A program made the position numbers and the translations under genes. From contig CM037593.1 in the NCBI GenBank assembly GCA_021018995.1, positions 40,871,810 to 40,935,809 of the forward strand: a stretch of DNA of 64,000 nucleotides, in the 5' to 3' direction. Position 1 is the first letter of the stretch. Each line of letters begins with the position of its first letter. Below the pieces are notes generated by a model that saw only the letters and a list, made by a program, of their open reading frames with translations, ran no database searches and was not told where the DNA came from. Positions 49,501 through 55,600 of the stretch are shown one piece after another. The DNA is from Chloranthus sessilifolius (Eukaryota; Streptophyta; Magnoliopsida; Chloranthales; Chloranthaceae).

Positions 49501-51832
49501 TGCTACATGGATGGTAAGACTGCATAAATGGACTACTAAAGACTCTATTCAAATTATCATCTATATATTACGATATGACCCATTGAGAATTTTGGGCTAT
49601 AGCCAGGAAGGAGGGGGTTTTTCTGTACGAGAGAAAACTGGTGTTGGCCTTGACAACACCATTTTGATTCAATGTGATGAGTGAACTCCATACTTTGCCA
49701 AGTGCAGGACACTAGATTTTTCTCAAAATGTAGTGAATCAAAGGAATCCTTTACTGAAATGAGATAAAGCAAGAAAATCTACATTTTGTTCTCGATTGAG
49801 AGATGTGCAGAGGCAAAAAAGGAAAACTAATGGGCGAAAAGTTACATCCTCTTTCATACTTTCTTTTTATCGGATATCAACAACCTCTCCCATACTCAAA
49901 ACGAATATGGACTGACATTCTATGGAATTCATTAAAGGACGGCCAATGTCAGATGAGAAGAGTGTCTTTGTTTAGCGGTGATTGGATCACCTAGTACACT
50001 CACTTTTGTTCTTTGGCCCACACATATATGGAAACAATGGTAACATATTTAGACACCAATTGTTAGTGACGGCATGTCGTCTCCAAAATAAATATTGAGG
50101 AAAAAAAAAATTCAAAACTGAAATTGACCACCCACAAACAGATGGCCAAACTAAGGTTGTGAGATATATTTGTCATGCTTCACTAGCAAAAGATCCAAGC
50201 AACGTGTGAAGTGCTCCTTATGGTTGAATGGTCATATTTATACAGGCCACTAAAGCTCCACAAAGATGACACCTTATAAGTCGGTGAATATCAAGCAACC
50301 ACCTATATTCTCACATAGCATTTTTGAGGAACCACCAATTTGCAAATGGAGAAAATGGAACTCAAAAGTTGATACCAAATCCTTCAACTACAAAAGGAAA
50401 ACTGGCAGATTGACCACCACCGTCGAAGTAGCAAGCAGATCAATATGGAATAGATAAAAATTCCAAGCCAGGATATAGTTTTCTTGCAACTGCAACAATA
50501 CAAGAAAATGTATTCTGAAAAATAAAATAATGGCACATATTCAAGTAAAAACCCTAAACGGTAAACCCTAAACCCTAAACATGCTTGCTTCGGGGTGTGG
50601 TCGGGATGTAGTAGTCCTATAAATTATGGATTTATAAGCCCTAGACAAGGATTCTCATTAAATTGGTCGAGTCCTTTTAATTGTGATCATTTTTTCAAAA
50701 TATCGGGGATCTCCAATACATAACAGCCAATATGTATCAGGTTAGGCCCCGTCCGATATGATATATAGTGCCATATCAGGTCAAATATCAGCCCATATCA
50801 GGTCAAATATCGACCCATATCAGGTCATACAGGTCAAATATCAGCCCAGGTCAGGTATTGGCTGATATGTATCGGATATGAACCTGGCAAAATATCAAAA
50901 ATGCCCTTTGGGCAAATTTATTATTATATATTTTTGAATATTTTAAAAATTAAAAAAAAGGTCTAATATCGGCCCATTTGGCCAATAAATATCCGGTACG
51001 TATCGGCCTGGGACCCGGCCTATATGCCAATATATATTGGGACTTTAAATCCCTGGTTGTGAGGTAAATATTTAACTATTTTAGAGCTTGGAGATTAGGC
51101 ATGAGTTGGGATTTCATGTTAATTAGAGATTTTAATTTGTGCCAAAAAAAAAAAGTAGAGTTGCTGGAAAAGACAAACCAACTTCTTTGAAAATAAAATC
51201 TGGAATTGGAAGAAGCCCCTGAAAGCGACTAATAAGTCCTTTTTCTTTCAATCTTCTTTCCAAGTTCTTGAGTTGCAGTTAGTCAAATAAAATTGAATTT
51301 CCTTTTTGATAATTCTGGGAGAGCTAGCTGGTACCATTACTTAAACCCATGAACTATCAACAAAAAATCTCCTAAATTTTAAATAAACTTTTAATTTCAA
51401 ATACTATTAAAAAACAAACACTAATAAACTACCAAAAAAATTTGAAAAACAAAAAATAAGAAGAGAATAAATAAGTTGAGAGCTTACTTTGGTCCGTGCC
51501 TTTTGGGGATCATCGAAACAGCTCCCGAGTATGTCCGCGAACTCGGGATCCCTATCGTAATTCTTCTCTTCTTCTCTTCCTCCTCTGTACTTATTCCTAT
51601 TATTCGGAAATTCTTCATCTTCATCTTCTTCTTCTTCGATTTCTTGTCTTAATGTGTTGGATTTACGCCACTCATTTGAGGTCGCTTTGACGAGTGAAAG
51701 AGAGGATTTGTGTTTATATGAAATGTAAAGAGGCGAAAACAGAGAAGAGATTTTTTTACCGTTAACAGAGTTTGTGAAGGTTGGAAGCTTGGGCCATGGC
51801 AGCTGGAGTGCGCATGAGCGTAGGATAAGCAT
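22740..51832 (-). CDS. DUF3531-family protein gene, six exons seen, 3' end missing
   Basis: This is a nuclear gene on the minus strand. Coding exons in order: 51832-51488 (345 bp), 37434-37349 (86), 23993-23915 (79), 23835-23776 (60), 23095-22974 (122) and 22811-22740 (72). All have GT donors and AG acceptors, and the phases (0, 2, 0, 0, 2, 2) join without a stop to give 254 codons plus 2 nt. The protein has a plastid-like N-terminus, an acidic/basic low-complexity region, [11 protein letters not shown], then [65 protein letters not shown] and [18 protein letters not shown]. From memory these match the plant DUF3531 family, whose biochemical function is unknown. The family continues for about 35 more residues; that exon is not visible. 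Introns 1 and 2 are 14,053 and 13,355 bp and are packed with transposons. The splice coordinates are read directly; the family name is recalled. Confidence 0.85.
24433..25438 (+). repeat. 5' LTR of chromovirus derivative
   Basis: 1,006 bp, TGATGCG...CACATCA. It matches the 3' LTR closely but lacks about 70 bp around 24800 that the 3' LTR has (AAGAGTTGTTTC... through TTATTGTTTTAG), and it shows scattered substitutions. Confidence 0.9.
25442..25452 (+). other. Primer-binding site, initiator tRNA-Met type
   Basis: TGGTATCAGAG, 3 bp inside the 5' LTR. The twelfth base is A instead of the usual C. Confidence 0.85.
25737..26558 (+). pseudogene. gag remnant with altered zinc knuckle and degenerate repeats
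   Basis: The frame opens at 25737 (a second Met at 25752) and runs to 26426. A retroviral-type zinc knuckle [14 protein letters not shown] lies near residues 90-103; the usual His ligand is Gln, so zinc binding is doubtful. Downstream the protein becomes a degenerate array of about 20-residue units around ESxxREPIELGT. One indel near 26400 shifts the frame, and the repeats continue in another frame to about 26558, where a MITE is inserted. The gag core domain is largely missing; it is much shorter than typical chromovirus gag. Confidence 0.65.
26559..26876 (+). mobile_element. hAT-like palindromic MITE (copy inside gag)
   Basis: It begins CATGGATCAAAAT and ends ATTTTGATCC, with interior phrases ATCGTTCAATGTATCG, CGGACGATAATTTGAAATTA and a long T run, as in the copy at 33091-33375. 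The right end has lost the final ATG and no flanking duplication is visible. It interrupts the gag repeat region of the chromovirus derivative, so it arrived after that element. Confidence 0.75.
27257..27861 (+). pseudogene. Integrase C-terminus and chromodomain remnant
   Basis: The frame 27257-27649 encodes the chromovirus integrase C-terminal region: [28 protein letters not shown] and [10 protein letters not shown]. After a frame change, 27689-27861 encodes a chromodomain-like tail ([15 protein letters not shown] then LQKYLVK, stop TGA at 27769-27771, then [20 protein letters not shown]). The stop replaces the conserved Trp of the chromodomain. The catalytic DDE core and zinc finger are absent upstream; 26880-27165 holds an open but unrecognised stretch. 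Confidence 0.75.
28020..29111 (+). repeat. 3' LTR of chromovirus derivative
   Basis: 1,092 bp with the same ends as the 5' LTR. It is preceded by the purine run AAAGTAGAGGGGAT and followed by AAAAG, the second half of the target duplication. Confidence 0.9.
29112..29420. other. AT-rich spacer; possible Helitron-like left motif
   Basis: No gene. At 29335-29375 the phrase TATATATACTAATAAAAGTG followed by CGCATGCGTTGCACGTG resembles sequence at 33435-33480 (TATATATACTAGTGGACC, then GCACGTGCGATGCACGTG). Such phrases occur near 5' ends of some plant Helitrons, but no Helitron 3' hairpin or CTRR end was found. Confidence 0.3.
29421..30250. repeat. Three adjacent copies of a foldback repeat
   Basis: About 29421-29669, 29734-29985 and 30002-30250 are diverged copies of one unit of about 250 bp. 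Each unit is an imperfect inverted repeat. The left arm contains GAT(C/A)TTGAGATCATGG. The right arm contains (C/T)CATGATCTCAA(A/G)ATCTATTATG, followed by GAAAATGATCTC(C/T)ATC. A related, larger copy is at 35595-35985 and a partial one at about 30769-30993. Confidence 0.75.
30251..31171. other. MITE-rich spacer with element end and partial foldback copy
   Basis: At 30272 the phrase GAGAAATGGGAAGATGCATC, then GGATGCCACGTGGCATGATC, is shared with 36442 (GAGAAATGGGAATATGCATT ... GCCACGTGGCACGTGATCA) and loosely with 32250, marking the left end of another dispersed element. 30769-30993 matches the foldback unit. The rest is unassigned. Confidence 0.45.
31172..31557. mobile_element. Long-arm foldback MITE with 8-bp TSD
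   Basis: This 386-bp element is flanked by TAAATAAA on both sides (31164-31171 and 31558-31565). Left arm phrases AATTACTTGCAC, AAGTGATTGCACC, GGGACATGTGACATGTGAAA and TCATGATCTATAGA recur in reverse complement on the right as TCTATAGATCATGAACTT, TTTTCACATGTCACATGTCC, GGTGCAATCACTT and GTGCAAGTAAT. The arms are about 150 bp each. The low-complexity target makes the duplication less certain. Confidence 0.7.
31862..32240. repeat. (AT)n/(GT)n/(GA)n microsatellite block with duplicated unit
   Basis: AT at 31862-31906, GT at 31907-31934, AT at 32036-32065, GT at 32066-32093, AT at 32196-32216 and GA at 32217-32240. The 155-bp unit (GT)n-GTAAGTAACTA...TGCTTGAACTGCC-(AT)n occurs twice in tandem (31907-32065 and 32066-32216), differing at a few bases. 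Confidence 0.95.
32241..33090. other. Unassigned DNA with inverted-repeat flavour
   Basis: No gene. 32250-32310 (GGGACTATGCGTCTGAATGC onward) is loosely complementary to 32510-32570 (GCATTTTTGGGCTGTGTCC, GGTGCATATCCCTG), suggesting a decayed MITE of about 320 bp. 33062-33089 is a short palindrome, GCACCCAAT/ATTGGGTGC, next to the following MITE. Confidence 0.4.
33091..33375. mobile_element. hAT-like palindromic MITE with 8-bp TSD GGGTGCAC
   Basis: This element of about 285 bp starts CATGGATCATAAT and ends ATTTTGATCCATG. GGGTGCAC directly precedes it and directly follows it. The interior contains CCGATACGTATCGG, GTATCGTTCAATGTATCG, a TTGGACGATAATTTGAAATT block and a T17-type run. An 8-bp duplication with CA-GG type ends fits hAT-superfamily MITEs. 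Confidence 0.85.
33560..33869. mobile_element. Palindromic MITE, left end unclear
   Basis: The right end GAAATTTTGATCCATG is at 33854-33869. The interior is made of CCGAAATTTCGG, CCGAAACCGA, TATCGGCCGATAATTT and GGCCGAGAATTTGAAGGCCG modules. The expected left CATGGATC end is not seen, so the left limit is approximate. Confidence 0.6.
34166..34851. mobile_element. hAT-like palindromic MITE expanded by internal tandem duplication
   Basis: Left end CATGGATCAAAATTTCG at 34166, right end CGAAATTTTGATCCATG at 34851. At 686 bp it is two to three times longer than its relatives because an AT-microsatellite unit with AAACCCAAAATTATCGGCCG is repeated (34312-34520, 34523-34690 and a partial copy to 34740). 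No clear flanking duplication is seen. Confidence 0.75.
34312..34384. repeat. (AT)n microsatellite inside MITE
   Basis: Uninterrupted AT dinucleotides for about 72 bp; a second AT tract of about 40 bp, preceded by a short GT run, lies at 34523-34580 in the duplicated unit. Confidence 0.97.
35143..35530. mobile_element. Truncated palindromic MITE
   Basis: The left end is GTGGATCAAATTTCGG. The interior has CCGAAATTTCGG, several TATTGGCCGATAATATGATG repeats (35280-35420) and a final GGGCACCGAAATTTCG. The matching right end is missing. Confidence 0.6.
35595..35985. mobile_element. Foldback MITE with near full-length arms
   Basis: This 391-bp element has perfect 17-bp ends CTTTAAATCCACCCACC / GGTGGGTGGATTTAAAG. 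The arms continue inward: AGTTCACCCAC / GTGGGTGAACT, GAAACACAT / ATGTGTTTC, GATGGAGATCG / CGATCTCC(C)TC, and GGATCTTGAGATCATGGG / CCCATGATCTCAAGATCC. The inner 250 bp is the unit repeated at 29421-30250. No duplication of the target is obvious. Confidence 0.8.
36270..36441. mobile_element. Small inverted-repeat element embedded in a TA microsatellite
   Basis: AT tract at 36270-36301, element of about 104 bp at 36302-36405, then AAATAAATAAA and AT tract at 36416-36441. The ends are ATCCTTCGGG ... GTTGAGGGAT; inner phrases GAATTGG / CCAATTC and GGTAACAAC / GTTACC are weakly complementary. Both flanks being TA repeats suggests insertion into, or growth of, a TA tract. Confidence 0.55.
36693..36887. 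mobile_element. hAT-like palindromic MITE with 8-bp TSD ATAAATAC
   Basis: This 195-bp element has perfect 17-bp inverted ends CAAGGATCAAAATTTCG / CGAAATTTTGATCCTTG, flanked by ATAAATAC on both sides (36685-36692 and 36888-36895). The interior repeats GAACCGAAATTTCCG, GGACCGAAATTTCGGTCC and CCGATAATTTCGG. It is the cleanest copy of the family in the window. Confidence 0.92.
36952..37207. mobile_element. 151-bp MITE inserted in a (TA)n microsatellite
   Basis: (TA)n at 36952-36976, element 36977-37127, then (TA)n at 37128-37180 and (GA)n at 37181-37207. The inverted ends are GGGTAATGATCAC and GTGATCATTACCC; the arms extend to 26 bp with two mismatches (TGACTCGAGTCA against TGACTTGAGTCA). The TGACTCGAG motif recurs about six times inside. 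Rice Micron is a known precedent for a TA-microsatellite-targeting element. Confidence 0.85.
37349..37434 (-). CDS. Exon 2 of the DUF3531 gene
   Basis: This 86-bp exon lies between acceptor GGCTTCTAG and donor GTAAGTT. It encodes [16 protein letters not shown], then [12 protein letters not shown], plus the first two bases of a Lys codon completed by exon 3 (next residues FDFSNSY). It is in phase with both neighbours, although the nearest exons are 14 kb and 13 kb away. The family usually has MEERLRKKRNK and a GSATPMKVTF-like segment here (recalled), so the changes are mild. It is surrounded by MITEs and AT-rich DNA. Confidence 0.85.
37435..38120. other. AT-rich intron DNA with small microsatellites
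   Basis: No gene on either strand. (TA)n lies at 37540-37568, followed by (AC)n and a GA-rich run to 37620. The rest is A-rich with no recognisable element. Confidence 0.6.
38437..38667. mobile_element. hAT-like palindromic MITE with 8-bp TSD GAAAGGAA
   Basis: This 231-bp element starts CATGGGTCAAAAT and ends ATTTTGACCCATG, flanked by GAAAGGAA on both sides (38429-38436 and 38668-38675). The interior has CCGATACGTATCGG, GGACGATACATTGAATG and a second CCGATGCGTATCGTCCG block. It interrupts the gag-like frame. Confidence 0.92.
38729..39638 (-). mobile_element. Solo LTR of chromovirus, minus orientation, TSD GTTTC
   Basis: This 910-bp LTR starts TGACGCGGGACAACG and ends TTCCCCGTCA. GTTTC flanks both sides (38724-38728 and 39639-39643). 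Its first 560 bp are the reverse complement of the 3' half of the LTRs at 40354-41329 and 46006-46994. The other half differs and contains several ATTCGATCGATCGA palindromes (39450-39590). No internal region remains, as expected after LTR-LTR recombination. Confidence 0.92.
39991..40353. other. Spacer, nothing recognised
   Basis: No coding signature; it lies between the gag-like fragment and the chromovirus, with a GCCTGGCCGGAAGCAGGCC-type short palindrome near 40245. Confidence 0.4.
40354..41329 (+). repeat. 5' LTR of chromovirus
   Basis: 976 bp. The U3 holds a CG-rich repeat cluster at about 40490-40640 in which GTCGCGCGAGCGAT-type units recur four to five times. A TATA-like CCTATATATAGAGGC is at about 40728-40742. 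Confidence 0.93.
41334..41345 (+). other. Primer-binding site, initiator tRNA-Met type
   Basis: TGGTATCAAAGC, 4 bp inside the 5' LTR; one mismatch (A for G) to the usual TGGTATCAGAGC. Confidence 0.85.
41463..42510 (+). pseudogene. Chromovirus gag, broken
   Basis: ATG at 41463 opens [18 protein letters not shown]. The retrotransposon gag core ([17 protein letters not shown], then a [17 protein letters not shown]-like segment) is readable at 41790-42120. An intact zinc knuckle [14 protein letters not shown] is at 42416-42457. A frameshift early in the frame (near 41540) and stops at 41908-41910 and 42139-42141 inactivate it. Confidence 0.8.
42511..43270 (+). pseudogene. Chromovirus aspartic protease and linker, broken
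   Basis: After an acidic linker the protease active site reads [16 protein letters not shown], with DSG intact, followed by [24 protein letters not shown] at 42930-42932 falls where a Trp codon is normal in the family. The linker to RT ends with [20 protein letters not shown] and a TAA at 43268-43270. A frameshift lies between about 42980 and 43080. Confidence 0.8.
43271..44100 (+). pseudogene. Chromovirus reverse transcriptase, frameshifted
   Basis: RT motifs in order: [58 protein letters not shown] (catalytic FDD near 43758-43766) and [10 protein letters not shown]. One base is missing near 43507, so the first part and the catalytic part are in different frames; the second frame runs 43528-44106. 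Otherwise it is close to a standard RT length. Confidence 0.88.
44088..44783 (+). pseudogene. Chromovirus RNase H and start of integrase, broken
   Basis: RNase H motifs: [59 protein letters not shown] and RAADTLSRR. The frame joins RT through a shift in the AAAAAA run near 44094. The integrase N-terminal zinc finger begins at about 44735 (WELHAG), but roughly 24 bp are missing there, removing the second His of the HHCC motif and shifting the frame. Confidence 0.85.
44784..45345 (+). pseudogene. Chromovirus integrase core
   Basis: [12 protein letters not shown] gives the Cys pair of the zinc finger. The DDE core follows: first Asp in [14 protein letters not shown], second in [14 protein letters not shown], Glu in [17 protein letters not shown]. 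The frame changes near 44890 and ends by indels near 45345. The piece between the Glu and the C-terminal domain (45345-45410) is shortened. Confidence 0.85.
45413..45996 (+). pseudogene. Integrase C-terminus and chromodomain
   Basis: The frame 45413-45877 encodes [37 protein letters not shown] and [11 protein letters not shown], then a Pro/Ser-rich linker and the chromodomain start [13 protein letters not shown] at 45875-45877 replaces the conserved Trp. The same frame continues with [18 protein letters not shown] and [10 protein letters not shown] to about 45996. A chromodomain normally guides integration to modified chromatin. Confidence 0.85.
46006..46994 (+). repeat. 3' LTR of chromovirus
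   Basis: 989 bp, preceded by the purine-rich GGTCCGGGGGAAT. Compared with the 5' LTR, the CG-rich repeat cluster near 46160-46290 has many CG to TG/CA changes (for example CATGTGACGATAATAATCC in place of the CGCGCGAGCGATGATAATCC type). Confidence 0.93.
46995..48479. other. Spacer with candidate TATCGG-type MITE
   Basis: No gene. 47232-47503 begins GGCTTAAAAACGCGG and ends CTGAGTTTTGAAACC, weakly inverted ends, with repeated CAGTATCGG / CCAATACTAGTAGGTATTGG phrases inside. It is probably another palindromic MITE family (confidence about 0.4). The rest is unassigned. Confidence 0.4.
48480..50460 (+). pseudogene. Fossil Ty3/gypsy pol (RT-RNase H-integrase)
   Basis: This very decayed copy is readable only in shifting frames. 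[22 protein letters not shown] near 48490-48550 and [14 protein letters not shown] near 48730-48775, where the catalytic FDD has become FED. RNase [14 protein letters not shown] near 49040 and [15 protein letters not shown] near 49300. Integrase: HPQTDGQTK near 50128 and MTPYKSVN at 50266. There are dozens of stops and indels, and no LTRs were identified. It is much older than the chromovirus at 40354. Confidence 0.65.
50461..51368. other. Spacer with short CATATCAGGTCAAATATC repeats
   Basis: 50690-51055 contains four tandem copies of CATATCAGGTCAAATATC-like units (50770-50850) and TATCGGCC phrases, ending GGGACTTTAAATCCCTGG. It resembles the other palindromic MITEs in style, but its ends do not match. 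50545-50578 has a short telomere-like stretch, CCCTAAACGGTAAACCCTAAACCCTAAAC. No gene was seen. Confidence 0.45.
51488..51832 (-). CDS. Exon 1 of the DUF3531 gene (intact copy A)
   Basis: It encodes 115 residues starting [20 protein letters not shown]. The chosen ATG at 51832 is the Met shared by copies A-D; an in-frame Met 9 codons upstream exists only in A and B. Residues 1-50 are poor in acidic residues and rich in Ser/Lys/Leu, like a chloroplast transit peptide (inference). Residues 64-90 are a Glu/Asp run then Arg/Asn/Lys-rich. The end, [20 protein letters not shown], is a conserved family block. The exon ends ACCAAA before GTAAGC. The sequence upstream (51833-51960) should hold the 5' UTR and promoter. 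Confidence 0.87.
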
Positions 51833-52085
51833 TCTGGTTTTGAAGGCGTCTTCTAGCAACTTGAGACGGAGTGCCCGTACGGCAAATATGGTTCTTTATG
51901 CGAAAATTATAAACGTAGGGCACGTTTGTTGAGGACAAAGTGCAAGGGCTGACGTAGCCCAACATGCTCCTAAATTTTAAATAAACTTTTAATTTCAAAT
52001 ACTATTAAAAAAAAAACACTAATAAACTACCAAAAAAATTTGAAAAACAAAAAATAAGAAGAGAATAAATAAGTTGAGAGCTTAC

Positions 52086-52428
52086 TTTGGTCCGTGCCTT
52101 TTGGGGATCATCGAACAGCTCCAGTATGTCCGAACTCGGGATCCCTATCGTAATTCTTTCTTCTTCTTCTTCTTCTTCCTCCTCTGTACTTATTCCTATT
52201 ATTCGGAAATTCTTCATCTTCATCTTCATCTTCTTCAATTTCTTGTCTTAATGTGTTGGATTTACGCCACTCATTTGAGGTCGCTTTGACGAGTGAAAGA
52301 GAGGATTTGTGTTTAGATGAAATGTAAAGAGGCGAAAACAGAGAAGAGATTTTTTTACCGTTAACAGAGTTTGTGAAGGTTGGAAGCTTGGGCCATGGCA
52401 TTGGAGTCGATGAGCGTAGGATAAGCAT
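52086..52428 (-). pseudogene. Exon 1 duplicate, copy B
   Basis: 343 bp against 345 in copy A. The frame is shared through the NNRNKYRGG region and the acidic tract, and the polybasic run is longer. It then shifts at the RDPEF block through losses near 52110-52135 and ends in a stop. The donor GTAAGC is preserved, so a transcript starting here could still splice but would encode a truncated protein. Confidence 0.85.
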
Positions 52429-52695
52429 TCTGGTTTTGAAGGCGTCTTCTAGCAACTTGGGAACTAATTAACACCGTGGAGTGCCCGTACGGCAAATATG
52501 GTTCTTTATGCGAAAATTATAAACGTAGGGCACGTTTGTTGAGGACAAAGTGCAAGGGCTGACGTAGCCCAACATGCTCCTAAATTTTAAATAAACTTTT
52601 AATTTCAAATACTATTAAAAAAAAAACACTAATAAACTACCAAAAAAATTTGAAAAACAAAAAATAAGAAGAGAATAAATAACTTGAGAGCTTAC

Positions 52696-53000
52696 TTTGG
52701 TCCGTGCCTTTTGGGGATCATATCTCCTATGTCCAAAATTATCCCTATCGTAATTCTTCTCTTCTTCTCTTCCTCTGTCCTATTATTCGGAAATTCTTCA
52801 TCATCATCTTCTTCTTCTTTCTTGTCTTAATGTGTTGGATTTACGCCATCATTTGAGGTCGCTTTGACGAGTGAAAGAGAGGATTTGTGTTTATATGAAA
52901 GTAAAGAGACTTAAAAACAGAGATTTTTTACCAATTAATGTAACATGTGAGGTTGGAAGCTTGGGCCATGGCATGGAGTGCGCATGAGCGGGATAAGCAT
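52696..53000 (-). pseudogene. Exon 1 duplicate, copy C (degenerate)
   Basis: About 305 bp, with an ATG at 53000 and donor context CCAAAGTAAGC kept at 52696. Many small deletions and substitutions (for example near 52720-52735 and 52930-52945) break the frame repeatedly. Confidence 0.75.
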
Positions 53001-53255
53001 TATTCCGGTTTTGAAGGCCTTTCTAGCAACTTGGGAATTAATTAACACCGTGGAGTGCCCATCAAGAAATATGGTTCTTTATGCAAAATTATAAAGCGTA
53101 GACGTTTGTTGAGGACAAAGTGCAAGACGTAGCCCAACATGCTCCTAAATTTTAAATAAACTTTTAATTTCAAATACTATTAAAAAAAACACTAATAAAC
53201 TACCAAAAAATTTGAAAACAAAAATAAGAAGAGAATAAATAAGTTGAGAGCTTAC

Positions 53256-53569
53256 TTTGGTCCTTTTGGGGATCATCGAAACAGTATGTCCATGAACTAT
53301 CCCTATCGAATTCTTCTTCTTCTTCTTCTCTTCCTCCTTTGTACTTATTCCATTATTCAAAATTCTTCATCTTCATCTTCTTCATTTCTTGTCTTAATGT
53401 GTTGGATTTACGCCACTCATTTGAGGAATATATAGTGAAAGAGAGGATTTGTGTTTATATGAAATGTAAAGAGGCGAAAACAAAGAAGAGATTTTTTTCC
53501 GTTAACGAGTTTGTGAAGGTTGGAAGCTTGCCATGGCATTATGGAGGGCATGAGCGTAGGGATAAGCAT
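53256..53569 (-). pseudogene. Exon 1 duplicate, copy D (degenerate)
   Basis: About 314 bp, ATG at 53569, donor kept at 53256. It carries numerous small losses, including in the acidic tract and near 53440, where TATATAG replaces TCGCTTTGACGAG. The unit fades out at about 53690. Confidence 0.75.
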
Positions 53570-53700
53570 TCCTTGAAGTTGCCTTCTAGCAACTTGGGAA
53601 TTAATTAACATGGAGTGCCGCACAAATATGGTTCTTTATGCAAAATTATAAACGAGGGCACGCTTGTTGAGGACAAAGTGCAAAAAACATGCACAAGCAT

Positions 53701-54233
53701 GTATTAATAATTAATACCATAGACTTGCAGCCTAATTGCGCACATCAGCCACCTATATTTTATCTCAGTATAACACTCATATTCCTCCATATAACAATGT
53801 CCACGACATGATTGGACTGGCCCCACACATAGTTGGGCCAAGCACTCTAGCCAAATACATCTTGCCATATGCTGCCTAAAAAATTCCACCTTCATAATTT
53901 TCGTTAAGTTATAGATAGTCCATGCTATAAATTTAAAAATCTTGGAAATCCAATAATGTGGATAGGACTTCTCTCCACATCCATTATATGTCAGCGGATA
54001 TATAAAGGACATATTTTATGCAAAGTAAAGTTCTTATTAATGGCGCGACTCAATTGACTACAAGTGCTGCATGGACTTAATAAATACTAGTCCGCATAAC
54101 CAATCATATCGCGGAATCTGCTGCTTGTCCTCAACAAATCTGCCCAACATTTATAATTTTCCATTATATATAGCTCTTTCCAATTTAAAAGTTATTGAAA
54201 ATATTTAAGAGAAATGGGACATCAAGTTTCAAC
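53701..54233. other. Upstream spacer, nothing recognised
   Basis: No gene. It contains AT-rich DNA upstream of the exon-1 array. Confidence 0.4.
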
Positions 54234-54470
54234 CATGGATCAAAATTTCATTCGATACCGACATTTCAATTGGACGATAATACGATATCGGATTTGATTG
54301 CGAGAGAGGATTGGAACGATACAGTAACAGGATTCCGTATCGCTCATTTGTATATGTATGGTAAGACGATACATTGAATGTATGGGTAATTTACTTTTAA
54401 TATATCGTCCGATAAATTGGACGTTTTGACTTGAACGATACGTATCGGTTTTTAACGATTTTGACCCATG
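54234..54470. mobile_element. hAT-like palindromic MITE with 8-bp TSD GTTTCAAC
   Basis: This 237-bp element starts CATGGATCAAAATTTC and ends GATTTTGACCCATG, flanked by GTTTCAAC on both sides (54226-54233 and 54471-54478). The interior has CGATACATTGAATGTATGG, TATATCGTCCGATAAA and AACGATACGTATCGG. Confidence 0.92.
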
Positions 54471-55429
54471 GTTTCAACCCATAGTAGGAGCGTTGAGTTC
54501 AATTTTGTATCACGCCATATGGCATATAATCTATATGAAAAATATTTAACAAAATGTTTTTGGTAGCCAAAATTATGATCAAAGTTTGGGTACCATGCAC
54601 ATTTTTTGGCATTAATTTTTCCCTCCTTTAACTACATTTTGAGGGTGAATAATATATAATTATGTCCAAATTTTTGGATGGCCTTGATTGTCCTTGGGCA
54701 AGTTGTAGAAAGTGATCATTCAAATGGATGCCATGTGGACCCACTTGATTGAACTCACCAAGGTGGGTTTCAACCCATAGTCTTGGGCCTCTTTTAAATA
54801 ATAAATAAAAACAAAAATAGTATTTAAAAATAATTAATACCATAGAAAAACTCCTCCGATAGAGGCAATATAGAGCCTATTTATTAAAAATATAATATAA
54901 ACTCATATTCCTTGCATACACTTAGGGCTCGTCAGAGTTCTAATATCTTCTAATCGAAGTTTTACTCAGATGCCGTAAAGTGGGTTTTCCGGGAGGAGTC
55001 TCGCTGCTCAAGAGACGTCCCAAGGAAGCGGGATTCGATCGCTTCCGAGTGCAAACGAGTATCGTCAAGCTTGCAACTCATTGATAGCTCGAATAGAGCT
55101 CGATTCTAGGCTTGCTGTTTGATCTCAAATTTGCATCGATCCCAACTTTGTCAATCTGGTCATCTAATGAGGAAACTCTTCTTCCCCAAATTTCTTATCT
55201 CTTGGTCCTTGAAGCACTAGAGTTCAACGCATGCATGGTTGAGATGGGGTTTCATCCATCGAATGCGAGAAGAATGGTCTGCTTGCACATCCAACCAAAT
55301 CATCTTCCCCAAACTTCCATTTATTCACATGGGCATGGGTAGTTGGATGGATTGGAAAATTTGAGTAAATATACTATTGGGCTCGATGGGGGCATTAATA
55401 GTTGCTTTCAATAGATTCATCAAGTAGGG
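54471..55429. other. Intergenic DNA, nothing recognised
   Basis: No supported gene. A short palindromic stretch, GCGGGATTCGATCGCTTCC, lies near 55028. Confidence 0.4.
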
Positions 55430-55600
55430 GCTTGATTGCAAGAGAGGATTGGATGAGGTATTATATTGATTGGACTAGAGAGAGGATTGGATGAGGTAGG
55501 GGCCAGATTGATTGCAGAGAGAGGATTCCATCAGGTAGGGGCCAAATTGATTGTTGAGAGAGGATTCGATCAGGTAGGGGGCAGATTGGGGGTTTTGATG
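55430..55600. repeat. Minisatellite, about 45-bp unit, four copies
   Basis: Units contain GAGAGAGGATT(G/C)(G/C)AT(G/C)AGGTA followed by GGGGCCAGATTGATTG, repeated between 55430 and 55600 with small variations. Confidence 0.85.

Larger units (their letters stand above)
51369..53700 (-). repeat. Four tandem copies of promoter plus exon 1 of the DUF3531 gene
   Basis: Units start at CTCCTAAATTTTAAATAAAC: A about 51369-51966, B 51967-52576, C 52577-53150, D 53151-about 53700. Each contains part of intron 1, exon 1 and upstream sequence. Exon frames: A intact (51488-51832), B 52086-52428, C 52696-53000, D 53256-53569. A and B are close in length; C and D are shorter, with many 1-10 bp losses. Copy A is nearest to exon 2 and is the one that splices in frame. 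Confidence 0.93.

Noticed and set aside
50545-50578. Telomere-like CCCTAAA repeats
   Set aside because: Only two or three imperfect units within a decayed retrotransposon; too short for an interstitial telomere.
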